The notes beneath the pieces are model-generated. The model saw nothing but the letters and a program-made list of their open reading frames with translations. It searched no databases and had not been told where the DNA came from. From NCBI GenBank assembly GCA_963759115.1, contig CAVWXT010000005.1, positions 1,550,001 through 1,614,000 of the forward strand: a stretch of 64,000 nucleotides of DNA, given 5' to 3'. The translations under genes were made by a program, and so were the position numbers. Each line of letters starts with the position of its first letter. Position 1 is the stretch's first letter. Source of the stretch: CAVWXT01 sp963759115. Lineage in GTDB: Bacteria > Planctomycetota > Planctomycetia > Pirellulales > Thermoguttaceae. Positions 55,523 through 64,000 of the stretch are shown here, in pieces.

Positions 55523-55981
55523 TTACTTGCTCTCCTGGCTGACGCCTAGTAGACGGAGCGTCTTGTGGTCGCGCTCGCCCTGAAAGTACTTGTCGAGCAG
55601 TCGCTCGAACACTGACCCTGCGGGTGACACGTACGCGAACAGCGTAGCGCAGGACCGCAACTTCATGTCGTCGGGGGAGCCGAAGATGTCGTTTACGGAC
55701 CGACCTTCGACACGAGTGGTTGCTTCAGCACACTCAATCAATCGCGGCCCGAGAACAGGATGGTTTAGATATGCCTTGGCCTCCTCGACACTCTTGATAG
55801 AGTACCGCTTCGACATCGAGCTAAACGCCAGCCCATCGATTTGTGGGAAAATATACCACATCCAGTGCGTGCGCTTCCGGCCGCTCTTGATCTCCGAGAG
55901 TGCTTGTTGGTAGCTATCCTCTTGCGCTCGCAGGAAGCGATTCAAATCGTGCGGGTCGTCAATGTCATGCGGGCCGGCCAT
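55523..55981 (-). CDS. DUF1810 domain protein
   Basis: A 152-residue cytoplasmic protein matching DUF1810 over its whole length: DLNRFLRAQEDSYQQALSEIKSGRKRTHWMWYIFPQI, YLNHPVLGPRLIECAEA, DIFGSPDDMKLRSCATLFAYV and FERLLDKYFQGERDHKTLRLLG. The family is widely and patchily distributed in bacteria and some fungi, with no established function. By eye its GC content is lower than its neighbours, in keeping with lateral transfer. It has no operon partner here. Confidence 0.9.
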   Translation of the reverse strand: MAGPHDIDDPHDLNRFLRAQEDSYQQALSEIKSGRKRTHWMWYIFPQIDGLAFSSMSKRYSIKSVEEAKAYLNHPVLGPRLIECAEATTRVEGRSVNDIFGSPDDMKLRSCATLFAYVSPAGSVFERLLDKYFQGERDHKTLRLLGVSQESK

Positions 55982-56367
55982 GTTCCTCTCCGATCTGCCG
56001 AAGGCTCCCTACAAAGGCCGGATCCGCCATTCTCTGACACACCAGCTATCGTTCGTTTTGCGGAATGCCCTGATCTCACCGTTCCCACCAATTTAGCGGG
56101 TGGCTCCATGGTGTCAAGAATCGTTCGGAATTCAGGACGCGCCGATCGCCAATTGGGGGATACTTTGCCGTTCTGGCCTCTTTCCCAGAAAGGGGGTGAC
56201 TTCTCGGCAGGTCGAGAGCCGTGTGATCTATGGGTGGTTAGCCTTGCAGTAAGAGGTCGCCAAGAGGTTTGCGTCGCACGCACCTGGGGGGTAAAATTGA
56301 TGGCACTAGGGTCTAGACTGTATTCAGAACAAGGTTGTAGGTCTCAAAATGCCTTAGGAGGACGATC
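55982..56367. other. divergent intergenic region before the LamG-GH gene
   Basis: About 385 bases, no gene supported. The end carries TTAGGAGGACGATC directly before ATG 56368. Upstream, TAGGGTCTAGACTGTATTCAG is AT-richer and may hold the promoter, but no paired -35/-10 is convincing. Confidence 0.4.
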
Positions 56368-59300
56368 ATGCAGATGCCGCGATTTGCTTATGTCGGTCTT
56401 TGCACACTCGTGGTTGTGGCGGCGTTGCTCGATACACGGGCTGCCGCCGAGGCAGTGCAGACGTCGCTGACCGTTGATGCCAACACCACCGCGCTGTGGC
56501 TGTTCAAGGAGGGCACGGGTACGACGTCTGCCAACGCGAAGTCGGGCGGGCCGGTGGCCAACTTGAACGGCACCAACTGGGTTATGGGGCGCCAGGTACT
56601 ATGCCGTGGCGCTCGATGCGGGGTACGTGTGGGTTGCCGACAGTGCGACGGTCCGCCCGGCCAGCGCCTTTACCTTTGAAGCCTGGATCAAGCTTCAGCA
56701 GCCCGGCGGCTACGTGGCCTGCAAGAACGGGAGTTACCTGCTAACTGTGGGCAGGAGCGTCAGCGCGGAGTTCAACGTCGGCACTGGTTGGCAATCGCTC
56801 AATGGTTCTCTGCCCATCTCGATGGGGCAGTGGACCCACGTCGCCATCACCTACGATTCGTCCACGAAGGTCGCAAAGATCTACGTCAACGGAACCCTGG
56901 ACAACTCGATGACGATCTCCGGCGGCGGCAACCTGAGTGGCTACGGCTCGCAACTGCAGTTGGGCCAGAACGACTGGAACTCGATGGGCAGCCAGGTGGA
57001 CGGGAAGATCGACTCGGTGCGCATCTCCAGTGTGGCCCGCGCCTTCGACCCGATTCCGGTCTCCGGCCCCACCCCTCAAGCGCCGATTACCGCGGGCAAC
57101 TTGGTGCCCAACGGCGACTTCGAGCTGGGGCTGAACGGTTGGCGCGGGACCAGCTATGGAGACATCGCCCTGTGCTGGGAAACCACCGGTGGCGCGGCCA
57201 AGGGCCTGAAATGCTTGCACAGCCTTCCCGCCGCGCTCCCGGATTTCCAGGGGCTTCGGGTCGCAAAGAGTCCGCCGGGCTTGTATTCGCGGCCCATACC
57301 GGTGCGCCTCGGCGGGCACTACAAGTTGAGTATGCGGATGAAGGCTAGCTCGCAGATAACCCTGCGCGTCGAGCTCGACCAGGCCGGCGGACCACTCGGC
57401 ATCGGCTGGGGAATGAGCCCCACACCCCCTTATTTCGCACCCTTTCCCATTTGGCCAACCATCGGCACTGGCTGGACGCTGGTGACGCAGTCGTTCACAG
57501 TTCCCACCAACCTTGGTGCTCCCAGCATTTGCGTCCTGTTGGTGTATCCATCCTCGGGGCAGTTGTGGGTCGATGACGTGGAGTTGCTGGCCGACGTCGT
57601 GCCAAACGGCCTGACGCTGAAAGACAAGGTTGGCGTGGCTCCGCCGACGATGCCGGTCGGCAGCCTGTATCTCTTCGGCCAAGCGTCACCAATGACGTTG
57701 AACGTTGTCAACACCGATACGGTCGCCCACAACGTGACCATTCAGCCGACCATCTTAGATTGGGAGAACAAGAAAATTTCGGGAGTGCCCTCGCTGGGCA
57801 CGATCAACGTGCCTGCCGGCACCGTCAAGACGACGACGTACAATATCGACACCAGCCGGCGCGGGACCTTCCGGCTCGGCTTCGATCTGACCTCGGAGAA
57901 CCAGACCTGGCACCAGAGCACGGAGGTCAAGTACGCCGTGGTCGTGAACATGCAGAATGTGGGAAATGCCGACACGTCGTACTTCGCCATGAACACGCAC
58001 CAGGAGAACGAGCCGAGCGATCACCTCGCCCGCGAGATGCAGGTGCTTTCGACGTGTGGCGTGAAGTGGATCCGCGCCTGGTGGGGCTGGGGCATGTGCG
58101 AGAAGACCATAGGCACGTTCGACTTCACCGAATACGACCGGCAGTTCAACGCGACGACCAGCGGCACCGGCATGCGGATTATGCCGATTCTGCTGCGCTA
58201 CTACGCGCAGTACGAACAGTCGTGGGCTGGCCCTGTCACTTCGGGCGCCATCCAGGAATATCCTTACGCCAACGAGTTGCCCGAGTGGAGCACCTGGGTG
58301 GGCAAAGTGGCGCAGCACTACCAGGGCCAGATCAAGGCCTACGAGCTTTGGAATGAGCCCACAATGGGGAGCTCGCCGAACGGCGTATTGACGTCGCTGC
58401 AATACGCGAATTTGCTGAACGCGACCACGCCATACCTTCGTCAATACGACGCCAACGCCAAACTCGTCGCCTTCGCCGGCACGCCACTGACTGGAACAAC
58501 CAATGCGTCCGTGCAAGGCGTCTTGGCCCTCAACACGGCCTCGCAGATGGATGCTATCAGCGAGCATGCCTATAGCCAAACCATGGTGCCGGAGAAAAAC
58601 TATCCGCTGGAAATCAAGACCGGCAACCCGAACCTGATGAGCATCATGTCGGCCGGCGGCGCCGGCAGCAAGGAGATTTGGCACTCGGAGCAAGGGATCC
58701 CGGGCGATGACGATGGTTACGCGGCCCCGGCGTCGTCCGAGCAGGACGTCACCCAACTGTACGTGCGGAACATCATCACGGCGGTCTCGCTGGGCAGCAA
58801 GCATTTCTTCTGGTTCAGTTCCGACAACCCCCCGAACGCAACCATGGGCCTCTATTATGAGAACTACGTGCCGCGGCAGCGGCTGGCGGCCCTGAACGCC
58901 TGCGCCTCGTTCATCGAGGGCAACGCGTATCAGAAATCGTACACCCTCAGCAACGCCGGCGCCTACGCGCATCTGTTCAAGGGCACCAGCGCGGTGGCCG
59001 TCATCTGGAATACGCTCAACGGGATGAACGTGGTCCTGACGGGTCTGTCGCCGGCCAAGGTGCAGGCCTTCGATACGATGGGCAACTCGATCACGGTGGG
59101 CGGGACGACGGACGCCACGATCCAGCTTGCGTCAGAACGCCCCGCTTACTTGCAATGCGCCCTGGCAGACTACAGCCTGCTGGATTCGGCACTGGGCGGA
59201 ATGCAGGTGAATGCATCGTCTCCGGTCGTGATCGCGGCGGGTCCGGTCGTGGGTGGTGTTCAAGTGACGCTAACGGGCGCATCGTCCAGCCCGGTGGATG

Positions 59301-59497
59301 GCACGGTGGGCTTGGTTTGGGCGGCGCCGTCACAACCGACGGGTTGGCCGGCGGCCCAGCGTTTCCAGTCGTTGGCGTCGGGGCAGAGTCAGGCCTTCAA
59401 GTTCGTGCTGCCCAACAAGGCGGCTGTCAAACAAGTGAGCGTGGTCTGCGGCAACCGGCGGCTGCAAACAGTGACGGTGCCATACTCCGGCCGTTAG
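56368..59497 (+). CDS. secreted multidomain glycoside hydrolase: LamG + CBM + GH39-like barrel, single frameshift
   Basis: ATG 56368 has a strong TAGGAGG site and a signal peptide (FAYVGLCTLVVVAALLDTRAAA). One extra base near 56595 breaks the frame; the joined product has about 1042 residues. A LamG/concanavalin-like domain (VDANTTALWLFKEGTGTTS ... FTFEAWIKLQQPGG, WTHVAITYDSSTKVAKIYVNG) is followed by a CBM4/9-like module (NLVPNGDFELGLNGWRG) and an Ig-like domain. The TIM barrel has the acid/base Glu in AYELWNEPTMGSS and the nucleophile Glu in KEIWHSEQGIPG, a clan-A (GH39/GH5-like) arrangement. The end is a beta-sandwich. It likely cleaves an extracellular polysaccharide such as a beta-xylan or sulfated glycan. 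Confidence 0.85.
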
Positions 59498-59618
59498 TGC
59501 GAAGGACAGGTCGCCCGGGGCGACTGGACGCCAGTAGAACTTTTTCGACGCGGTGCCGCGTCCATCGAAGCCCATATCCGACGCCTCGTTCTTGCCTTCG
59601 TCCAAGGCACCCCACCCC
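59498..59618 (-). pseudogene. possible gene-end remnant cut by the ISL3 element
   Basis: On the minus strand this short stretch reads EGKNEASDMGFDGRGTASKKFYWRPVAPGDLSFAL without stops, protein-like in composition, but it has no start and no natural end. It lies between the LamG-GH gene and the IS. It may be the tail of a gene whose body is missing. Confidence 0.25.
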
Positions 59619-59626
59619 AGAATTAG
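59619..59626. repeat. 8-bp target-site duplication of the ISL3 element (other copy 61213-61220)
   Basis: AGAATTAG occurs exactly at both outer edges of the element. Eight bases is the duplication length typical of the ISL3 family, and its perfect state suggests a recent insertion. Confidence 0.9.
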
Positions 59627-61212
59627 GGTTCGTCAGCAGAATTCGTGGGTAAGAACAGGGCTGGTTAGCACCGTTGAGGTGCGTTTTCTGAGGCATGACA
59701 GAGCAAATGAATGAGGGGATGAGGGGAAAGAAGAGGCCCTGGCGGTGGAAGCCGCCGGGGCCTGCGAGTCATTCACCCGCCCTGGTCTGGTTATCCCTTG
59801 TCGGGTTGCTCGCCAGCAGAGCCCAACTCCGTTTCGCCAGACAGGGATAGTATAGCGGAGAGAGGAGGCAGGAAAACAGGTGCATCCTGTAGCGTTTCCG
59901 GTTAAAGATGGAGTTGCAAAACGAACCATCTCGCCGGGAGCCACCACAGGATGCAACTGAAGACTATCCTCAATCGGGTCGAACCTTTCAAGTCCTTTGT
60001 GTACGGAAAAGCCAGATGGGTGGAAGGCACGGAACGGCCAACGCTGGAAGTGGAAGTGCTTGCCCGGAAGAATGGTCGGCCGATCTGCTCGGGCTGCGGC
60101 CGCCCCGGGCCGGGTTACGATCGTCTTCCGGAGCGGCGGTTCGAGTTCGTGCCCCTCTGGGCCATTACCGTGTATTTCGTGTATGCCCTGCGGCGTGTGG
60201 CGTGTCGAAGTTGCGGGGTGACGGTGGAGCGAGTGCCTTGGGCCGTGGGAAAAAGCCATCTTACAACCAGTTACCGCTGGTTCCTGGCACGCTGGGCCAA
60301 GCATTTGTCCTGGCAAGAGGTGGCCTCGATCTTCCACACTACCTGGCGAAACGTGTTCGAGTCGGTGAAACAGGCGGTATTTTGGGGCCTGTTCCATCAG
60401 GACCTCGATGGGATCGAGGCCATCGGCGTGGACGAGATCCAGTGGCAGCGGGGACAGCATTACCTGACGTTGGTGTACCAGATCGAGGATGGCATGAAGC
60501 GGCTGTTGTGGGTGGCCGAAGAGCGAACGGAGGAGAGTCTGCGGCGGTTCTTCCAGACGCTGAGCGCCGAGGCCCGTCAATCCATCCGCTTTGTCTGTAG
60601 CGATATGTGGCAGCCCTACTTGAATGTGGTTGCCGAACAACTGAAGCAGGCCATCCACGTCTTGGACCGTTTCCACATCATGAAGAAGATGAACGAGGCG
60701 ATTGACGAGGTTCGCCGCACCGAGGCCGCTCGCCTGAAGCGTGACGGTTACGAGCCGGTGCTGAAGCACTCCCGCTGGTGCCTGCTGAAACGACCCGAGA
60801 ACCGCACCGAGAAGGAGAACCGTGAAACTGTCGGAGCTGTTGCAGTACAACCTTCAAAGCGTTCGCAGCCACCTGTTGCGGGAGGACTTCCAAAGGTTCT
60901 GGGAATATACCAGTCCGGGCTGGGCGGTGAAGTTCTTGGAAGAGTGGTGTACCCGCACGATGCGGAGCAAGATCGAGCCGATGAAGAAGGTTGCCCAAAG
61001 CCTGCGTGAACATCGAGAACCTGATCCTCAACTGGTTTCGTGCCAAGGGGATGGTTTCGGCGGGCTCCGTCGAGGGCCTGAACAACAAAGCCAAATTGAC
61101 TACCAGAAAAGCCTACGGCTTCCGCACCTACGAGGCCATCGAAATTGCCCTATATCACACGCTCGGCAACCTTCCCGAGCCGGAATTTACCCACGAATTC
61201 TGTTGACGAGGC
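59627..61212 (+). mobile_element. ISL3-family insertion sequence
   Basis: A 1586-bp element with 26-bp terminal inverted repeats (59627-59652 and 61187-61212, 23 of 26 matching, core CAGAATTCGTGGGTAA), 8-bp direct repeats outside and one transposase gene. The right repeat overlaps the end of the transposase ORF. About 300 bases of non-coding sequence precede the transposase. Confidence 0.9.
59951..61206 (+). CDS. ISL3-family transposase, two frameshifts
   Basis: About 417 residues from ATG 59951 after repair of one extra base near 60820 and one near 61015. The N-terminal zinc-binding part has ICSGCGRPG and VACRSCG (two CxxC pairs). A helix-turn-helix region follows (KHLSWQEVASIFHTTWRNVFESV). 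The DDE core shows AIGVDEIQWQRGQHYLTLVYQ (first Asp), FVCSDMWQPYLNVVAEQLKQAIHVLDRFHIMKKM (second Asp) and the C-terminal Glu in VEGLNNKAKLTTRKAYGFRTYEAIEIALYHTLG. This is the conserved ISL3 (DDE_Tnp_ISL3) pattern. Both breaks may be read errors, given clean IS ends. Confidence 0.88.
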
Positions 61213-61300
61213 AGAATTAGAGCCGGTCTTGGCTCGCTGGTCAAGGCCGTCGGCCCGGTCCCACCAATTCTCTGATTTTGGGAGACTTTTGCGGGGCTCT

Positions 61301-62480
61301 TCAGCTTCCCGACTCAAATAGGCGATTCATCAATGCGTCAATCCGCTCCTGCACAACCAGCACATCGCTTCCCTGCTGTGTCGCCTGCCGGGCAAGGTTT
61401 CCTATCATCTCGCACAGTCGCTGCCGCTCTTCTGTCATCGGCGAAGGGATTGGAAATCGTCGAACATCCGACAGCCGTAGAACCTGACGACCACAACCCA
61501 TATACGGGGTCGTGTGGCAGACGAACCGCCAGAAAACACTGCTATTGAGAATGCCCAAGAGGCAGTAGGGGTCGATTTTGGAGGCATCCGGCGCGATCAT
61601 TACGACGCTGTTGTGGCAAACCGTAGCTGGATCGTCGATGAGGGTGAAACTTAGCCGGGAGGATATTTTGTTGCTTATGAGCCTGCATTGGAAGAGACCA
61701 GAGACATCGCGCGATGTCGCATACCAGGGCACGCCGACCTTCGTCGGGCGCGGTGAGGCGTGGGCGGCAGCGCATCAAGTATTGATAAGTATGTGGGAAG
61801 TTCGTTTTCAAGTTGCCTTCCGGCAGCACGTGACCTGCCGAATCATACGTGAAGACGCATAAATCGCGCGACTCGGGAACCCGACAACCTTTGATGTGCC
61901 GTCCCCGGATGATCGTGCGAGTTACATCTGCTTCTAGCCGATAGGTCTTGCCATCGACCCGTGATCGGCCGAAGACCACTCGCTTGAAGGTCCGCCCCGC
62001 CTCACGCATCAAAAACACATCGTCTGCGCCGGTGCTGAGCCCCTGACCAATTCCGATGAAAAACTGCTCAAGAGGGCGGCCAACAAAGCGAATATGCGCC
62101 AGCCGCGCGGCATCGTCGTGGGAGAGCAGATGCCAATCCGGCCAGTCGAAAGCGTGGCTTGGCATGTCACACACTTCGATATTGGAAGCCGAGGTCATGT
62201 CGCCGCGAAGCACTCTGTTGAGCTTTGCTCGTATGCCCCCAACACCTCTGACGAGAACGTGGCGGGATCGGTCGAGATCGGCCCTCTTTGTCAGCGATAA
62301 GATGGCGATCTGAGTGACGGCCTCGGGGTACACCTCTTTATCCTCGAATTCGACGATCTCGACAACCCGACTTTGCTGCGCAATGATTCGACGTATTCTG
62401 TCACCACCCAGCGTGCGAATGAAGGAACGCACCCCGGATCGAGTAGGCGCGGCATGTCCTGAAGACTGTTCTGGTCGAGG
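61301..62480 (-). pseudogene. type IIG/Eco57I-like N6-adenine DNA methyltransferase, 3' remnant
   Basis: Only the C-terminal part remains: the end of the methylase domain (RRIIAQQSRVVEIVEFEDKEVYPEAVTQIAILSLTKR) and a TaqI-type target-recognition domain (IIRGRHIKGCRVPESRDLCVFTYD, LKTNFPHTYQYLMRCRPRL; CLLGILNSSVFWRFVCHTTPYMG; RRFPIPSPMTEERQRLCEMIGNLA). One extra base near 61740 separates the last 143 residues. The catalytic NPPY motif and N-terminal parts are missing, cut off by the radical SAM gene whose stop lies at 62500. Intact relatives are restriction-modification or BREX PglX-like enzymes. Confidence 0.82.
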
Positions 62481-62499
62481 ATCATTTCTTGCCGAGTCC

Positions 62500-63639
62500 T
62501 CAAAGCACGCAGTTGCAGTTCCCCATGCTCCTCTGCAAGCCGAGCGACGTGAACATCGCTTCGTCTTCCAAGCACAGGCCAATCTCCAAATCGGGACGGA
62601 TCCGCCGGATACACTCAATCAATTGCCGGTAAACGTCTTCGCGCGTGGAACGACTGAAGCGAAGCCGCCCATCATCTGACTTGGCGGGTCCGCGATCAAG
62701 CAGCGATGATATGACGTTCTCTTTGCCAAGTTTGAATTCCATCAGCCGTTGGGCCTGCGGGTAGGAACAGATCGAACCGAGCGTAATCCGCGATAAGGGG
62801 ACCGATTCGAGCAGCGTGGTCACAAATCGTCCGTAGACGGCTGGCCAACCGGCCACGGGTATGATCGGCATCAACACTGCTCGCACGGGATAGCCCACCC
62901 GGGCGCATTGCCGCATGGCGTCGATTCGAGCCATGACCGCAGGCGTGTTGCTCTCGAAATCACGCACGACCTCCGGCGCGTTGACCGTCCAGGAAAGAAT
63001 CGTATGGCCAGCGTGGTTGAGGTCCAATAGGTTTTCGACATCGGCACTCTTCGTCAATATCACCATGCGAGCAAACGGATGCCGGGCGAAGAACGGGATC
63101 ATCCTGCGTGCGTAGCCGGTCAATGGCTCCAGGGCCAGTCCGTCCTGAAGTTTTCCAAGATAGAAGGCTGTGGGCTGAGCAAGCTGGCTTGCCGTGCGGT
63201 CTACCTCCCGAAGGATTTCCTCCAGATTGAGAAACACCTTCACGGTAGGTGAGAACCAGACTCCCGGCGTTGCGGCCAAGTAACAGTAGTGGCAGCCATA
63301 GGGGCAGAAACCGTATGGCGAGAAGTGCCCATAGTTCGGGCAGGCGTTGCCACCCTCCTCACTGAAACGCACCGCGCTGCGATGCTCGCCCAGCACGAGC
63401 GTTTGCTTCCCACGATCATGCAGCCGCAATGGATCGGTTGCGCCCAGATCGACTCGATTATGCGGAACGCCGAACGCTTCAGCAACTTCCGCGTCCGGGT
63501 ATGCCGCACAAATCATCGCAGCCAAACGACGATGGCCCTCTGTGCGGTTGCTCCCCTTTGCCAACACGATCCTTGCAGGCCGAAACAGCCGCACAGGCCG
63601 TGGGAGATAGTCGTCCAAGGCTTCATTGACCGAAAACAT
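62500..63639 (-). CDS. spore photoproduct lyase family radical SAM protein
   Basis: A 379-residue protein; ATG 63639 is preferred to an upstream ATG since the extension is not conserved-looking. The radical SAM cluster motif FCPYGCHYCYLAATPGVW gives Cys112, Cys116 and Cys119 (CxxxCxxC, as in SPL rather than the usual CxxxCxxC spacing plus distal motifs). It ends IGLCLEDEAMFTSLGLQRSMGNCNCVL, matching the C-terminus of SPL-type proteins, including the terminal NCNCVL. SPL repairs the spore thymine photoproduct. In non-spore formers such as planctomycetes the family has other or unknown DNA-related roles. It directly abuts the methyltransferase remnant. Confidence 0.88.
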   Translation of the reverse strand: MFSVNEALDDYLPRPVRLFRPARIVLAKGSNRTEGHRRLAAMICAAYPDAEVAEAFGVPHNRVDLGATDPLRLHDRGKQTLVLGEHRSAVRFSEEGGNACPNYGHFSPYGFCPYGCHYCYLAATPGVWFSPTVKVFLNLEEILREVDRTASQLAQPTAFYLGKLQDGLALEPLTGYARRMIPFFARHPFARMVILTKSADVENLLDLNHAGHTILSWTVNAPEVVRDFESNTPAVMARIDAMRQCARVGYPVRAVLMPIIPVAGWPAVYGRFVTTLLESVPLSRITLGSICSYPQAQRLMEFKLGKENVISSLLDRGPAKSDDGRLRFSRSTREDVYRQLIECIRRIRPDLEIGLCLEDEAMFTSLGLQRSMGNCNCVL

Positions 63640-63923
63640 GACGCTACCCCACCCCGTCAACAAATAGCTGGTTCGCCATAACATGGATGCACGCATACAT
63701 TAGCAGCCCGTTTCGGTTTCTTCAAGTGTGCTTTTTGGGCCACCCACATCCGCAACTGACCGTTCAACCTCTGGGCGACCGGCAAGCCTGTTAACCGAAA
63801 AGGCGGTCGTGTGAGGCGAGAGCCCATACGTCTGCCGTCCGAAGCATTTGCGTATACATTCCTACTGGACTGCAATCGACAAATCGCTGTAATCGTTCGG
63901 CCCTCTGCGTGCCGGGGCGTGCT
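63640..63923. other. spacer upstream of the SPL gene
   Basis: About 285 bases. A 72-codon minus-strand frame overlapping the SPL start (63657-63875) has no ribosome site and an Arg/Ala-rich, unfolded-looking translation, so it is not called. Nothing else is recognised. Confidence 0.35.
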
Positions 63924-64000
63924 TCATGCACCCGACTTCAGCGTGGCCGTCAACTCGACCAGCCGCTCGCGGAAGCTGGCCACATGCTTCGTGATCGTCG
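63924..64000 (-). CDS. C-terminal end of a gene running off the right edge
   Basis: The minus strand reads TITKHVASFRERLVELTATLKSGA and a TGA at 63926-63924, entering from beyond the window. The stretch is helical and amphipathic. Twenty-four residues are too few to name a family. Confidence 0.35.
   Translation of the reverse strand, partial: TITKHVASFRERLVELTATLKSGA

Noticed and set aside
63657..63875. 72-codon minus-strand frame upstream of the SPL gene
   Set aside because: It overlaps nothing recognisable, lacks a ribosome site and looks non-globular.

Overview
The window looks like a chromosomal segment of a high-GC planctomycete (Pirellulales-like). This is inferred from the protein content: many secreted proteins with Sec signal peptides, a DUF1080 protein, a DUF1570 gluzincin, an S46 peptidase, an STN/von Willebrand/Met-Gly-rich giant protein, secreted carbohydrate-active enzymes without transport partners, and gene-poor spacers filled with palindromic repeats. 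No rRNA, tRNA, CRISPR array or replication origin was recognised.

Layout. 0-8.3 kb: secreted carbohydrate-related genes (partial secreted protein, lactonase-type propeller, GH-like TIM barrel, uroporphyrinogen-decarboxylase-family protein, DUF5054/GH38-like enzyme, DUF1080 protein). 8.35-10.55 kb: an IS4-superfamily-like element in the loop of a host hairpin. 10.7-26.9 kb: housekeeping and envelope genes (MetY, an anti-sigma/FecR-like membrane protein, a zinc-ribbon protein, HtrA-type protease, an acidic repeat protein, a 1375-residue VWA/STN/Met-Gly protein, TsaD, a C-terminal processing protease, a PmtA-like methyltransferase). Two 786-nt ORF-less group II introns that differ at only two positions (14.5-15.3 and 27.1-27.9 kb) sit directly beside hairpin repeats. 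28-40 kb: S46 peptidase, diadenylate cyclase, HEAT lipoprotein, an AAA ATPase plus PIN-like nuclease pair (best candidate for a defence or toxin-like system), DUF1570 protein, LysM protein, NCS1-type permease, ApbE and a TatD-family hydrolase. 40-49 kb: an eroded aldo/keto reductase and an array of parallel beta-helix (pectate-lyase-like) genes made by tandem duplication, with a tyrosine-recombinase remnant. 49-59.5 kb: large secreted glycoside-hydrolase-like proteins, a secreted isochorismatase-like hydrolase and a DUF1810 protein. 59.6-64 kb: an ISL3-family IS with 8-bp target duplication, the 3' remnant of a type IIG-like DNA methyltransferase and a spore-photoproduct-lyase-family radical SAM enzyme.

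Functional picture. Most of the window encodes extracytoplasmic degradation of complex polysaccharides and peptides: beta-helix lyases, LamG/CBM-bearing hydrolases, DUF1080, lactonase, S46, S41 and HtrA proteases. A cytoplasmic core (TsaD, MetY, c-di-AMP synthesis) is interspersed.

Sequence quality. About fifteen genes carry single-base indels, often in short homopolymers or G/C runs, including tsaD, which is essential in most bacteria. I read most of these as uncorrected long-read errors, so interrupted genes are annotated over their full repaired span with the break stated. Only genes with several lesions or a missing end are called pseudogenes.
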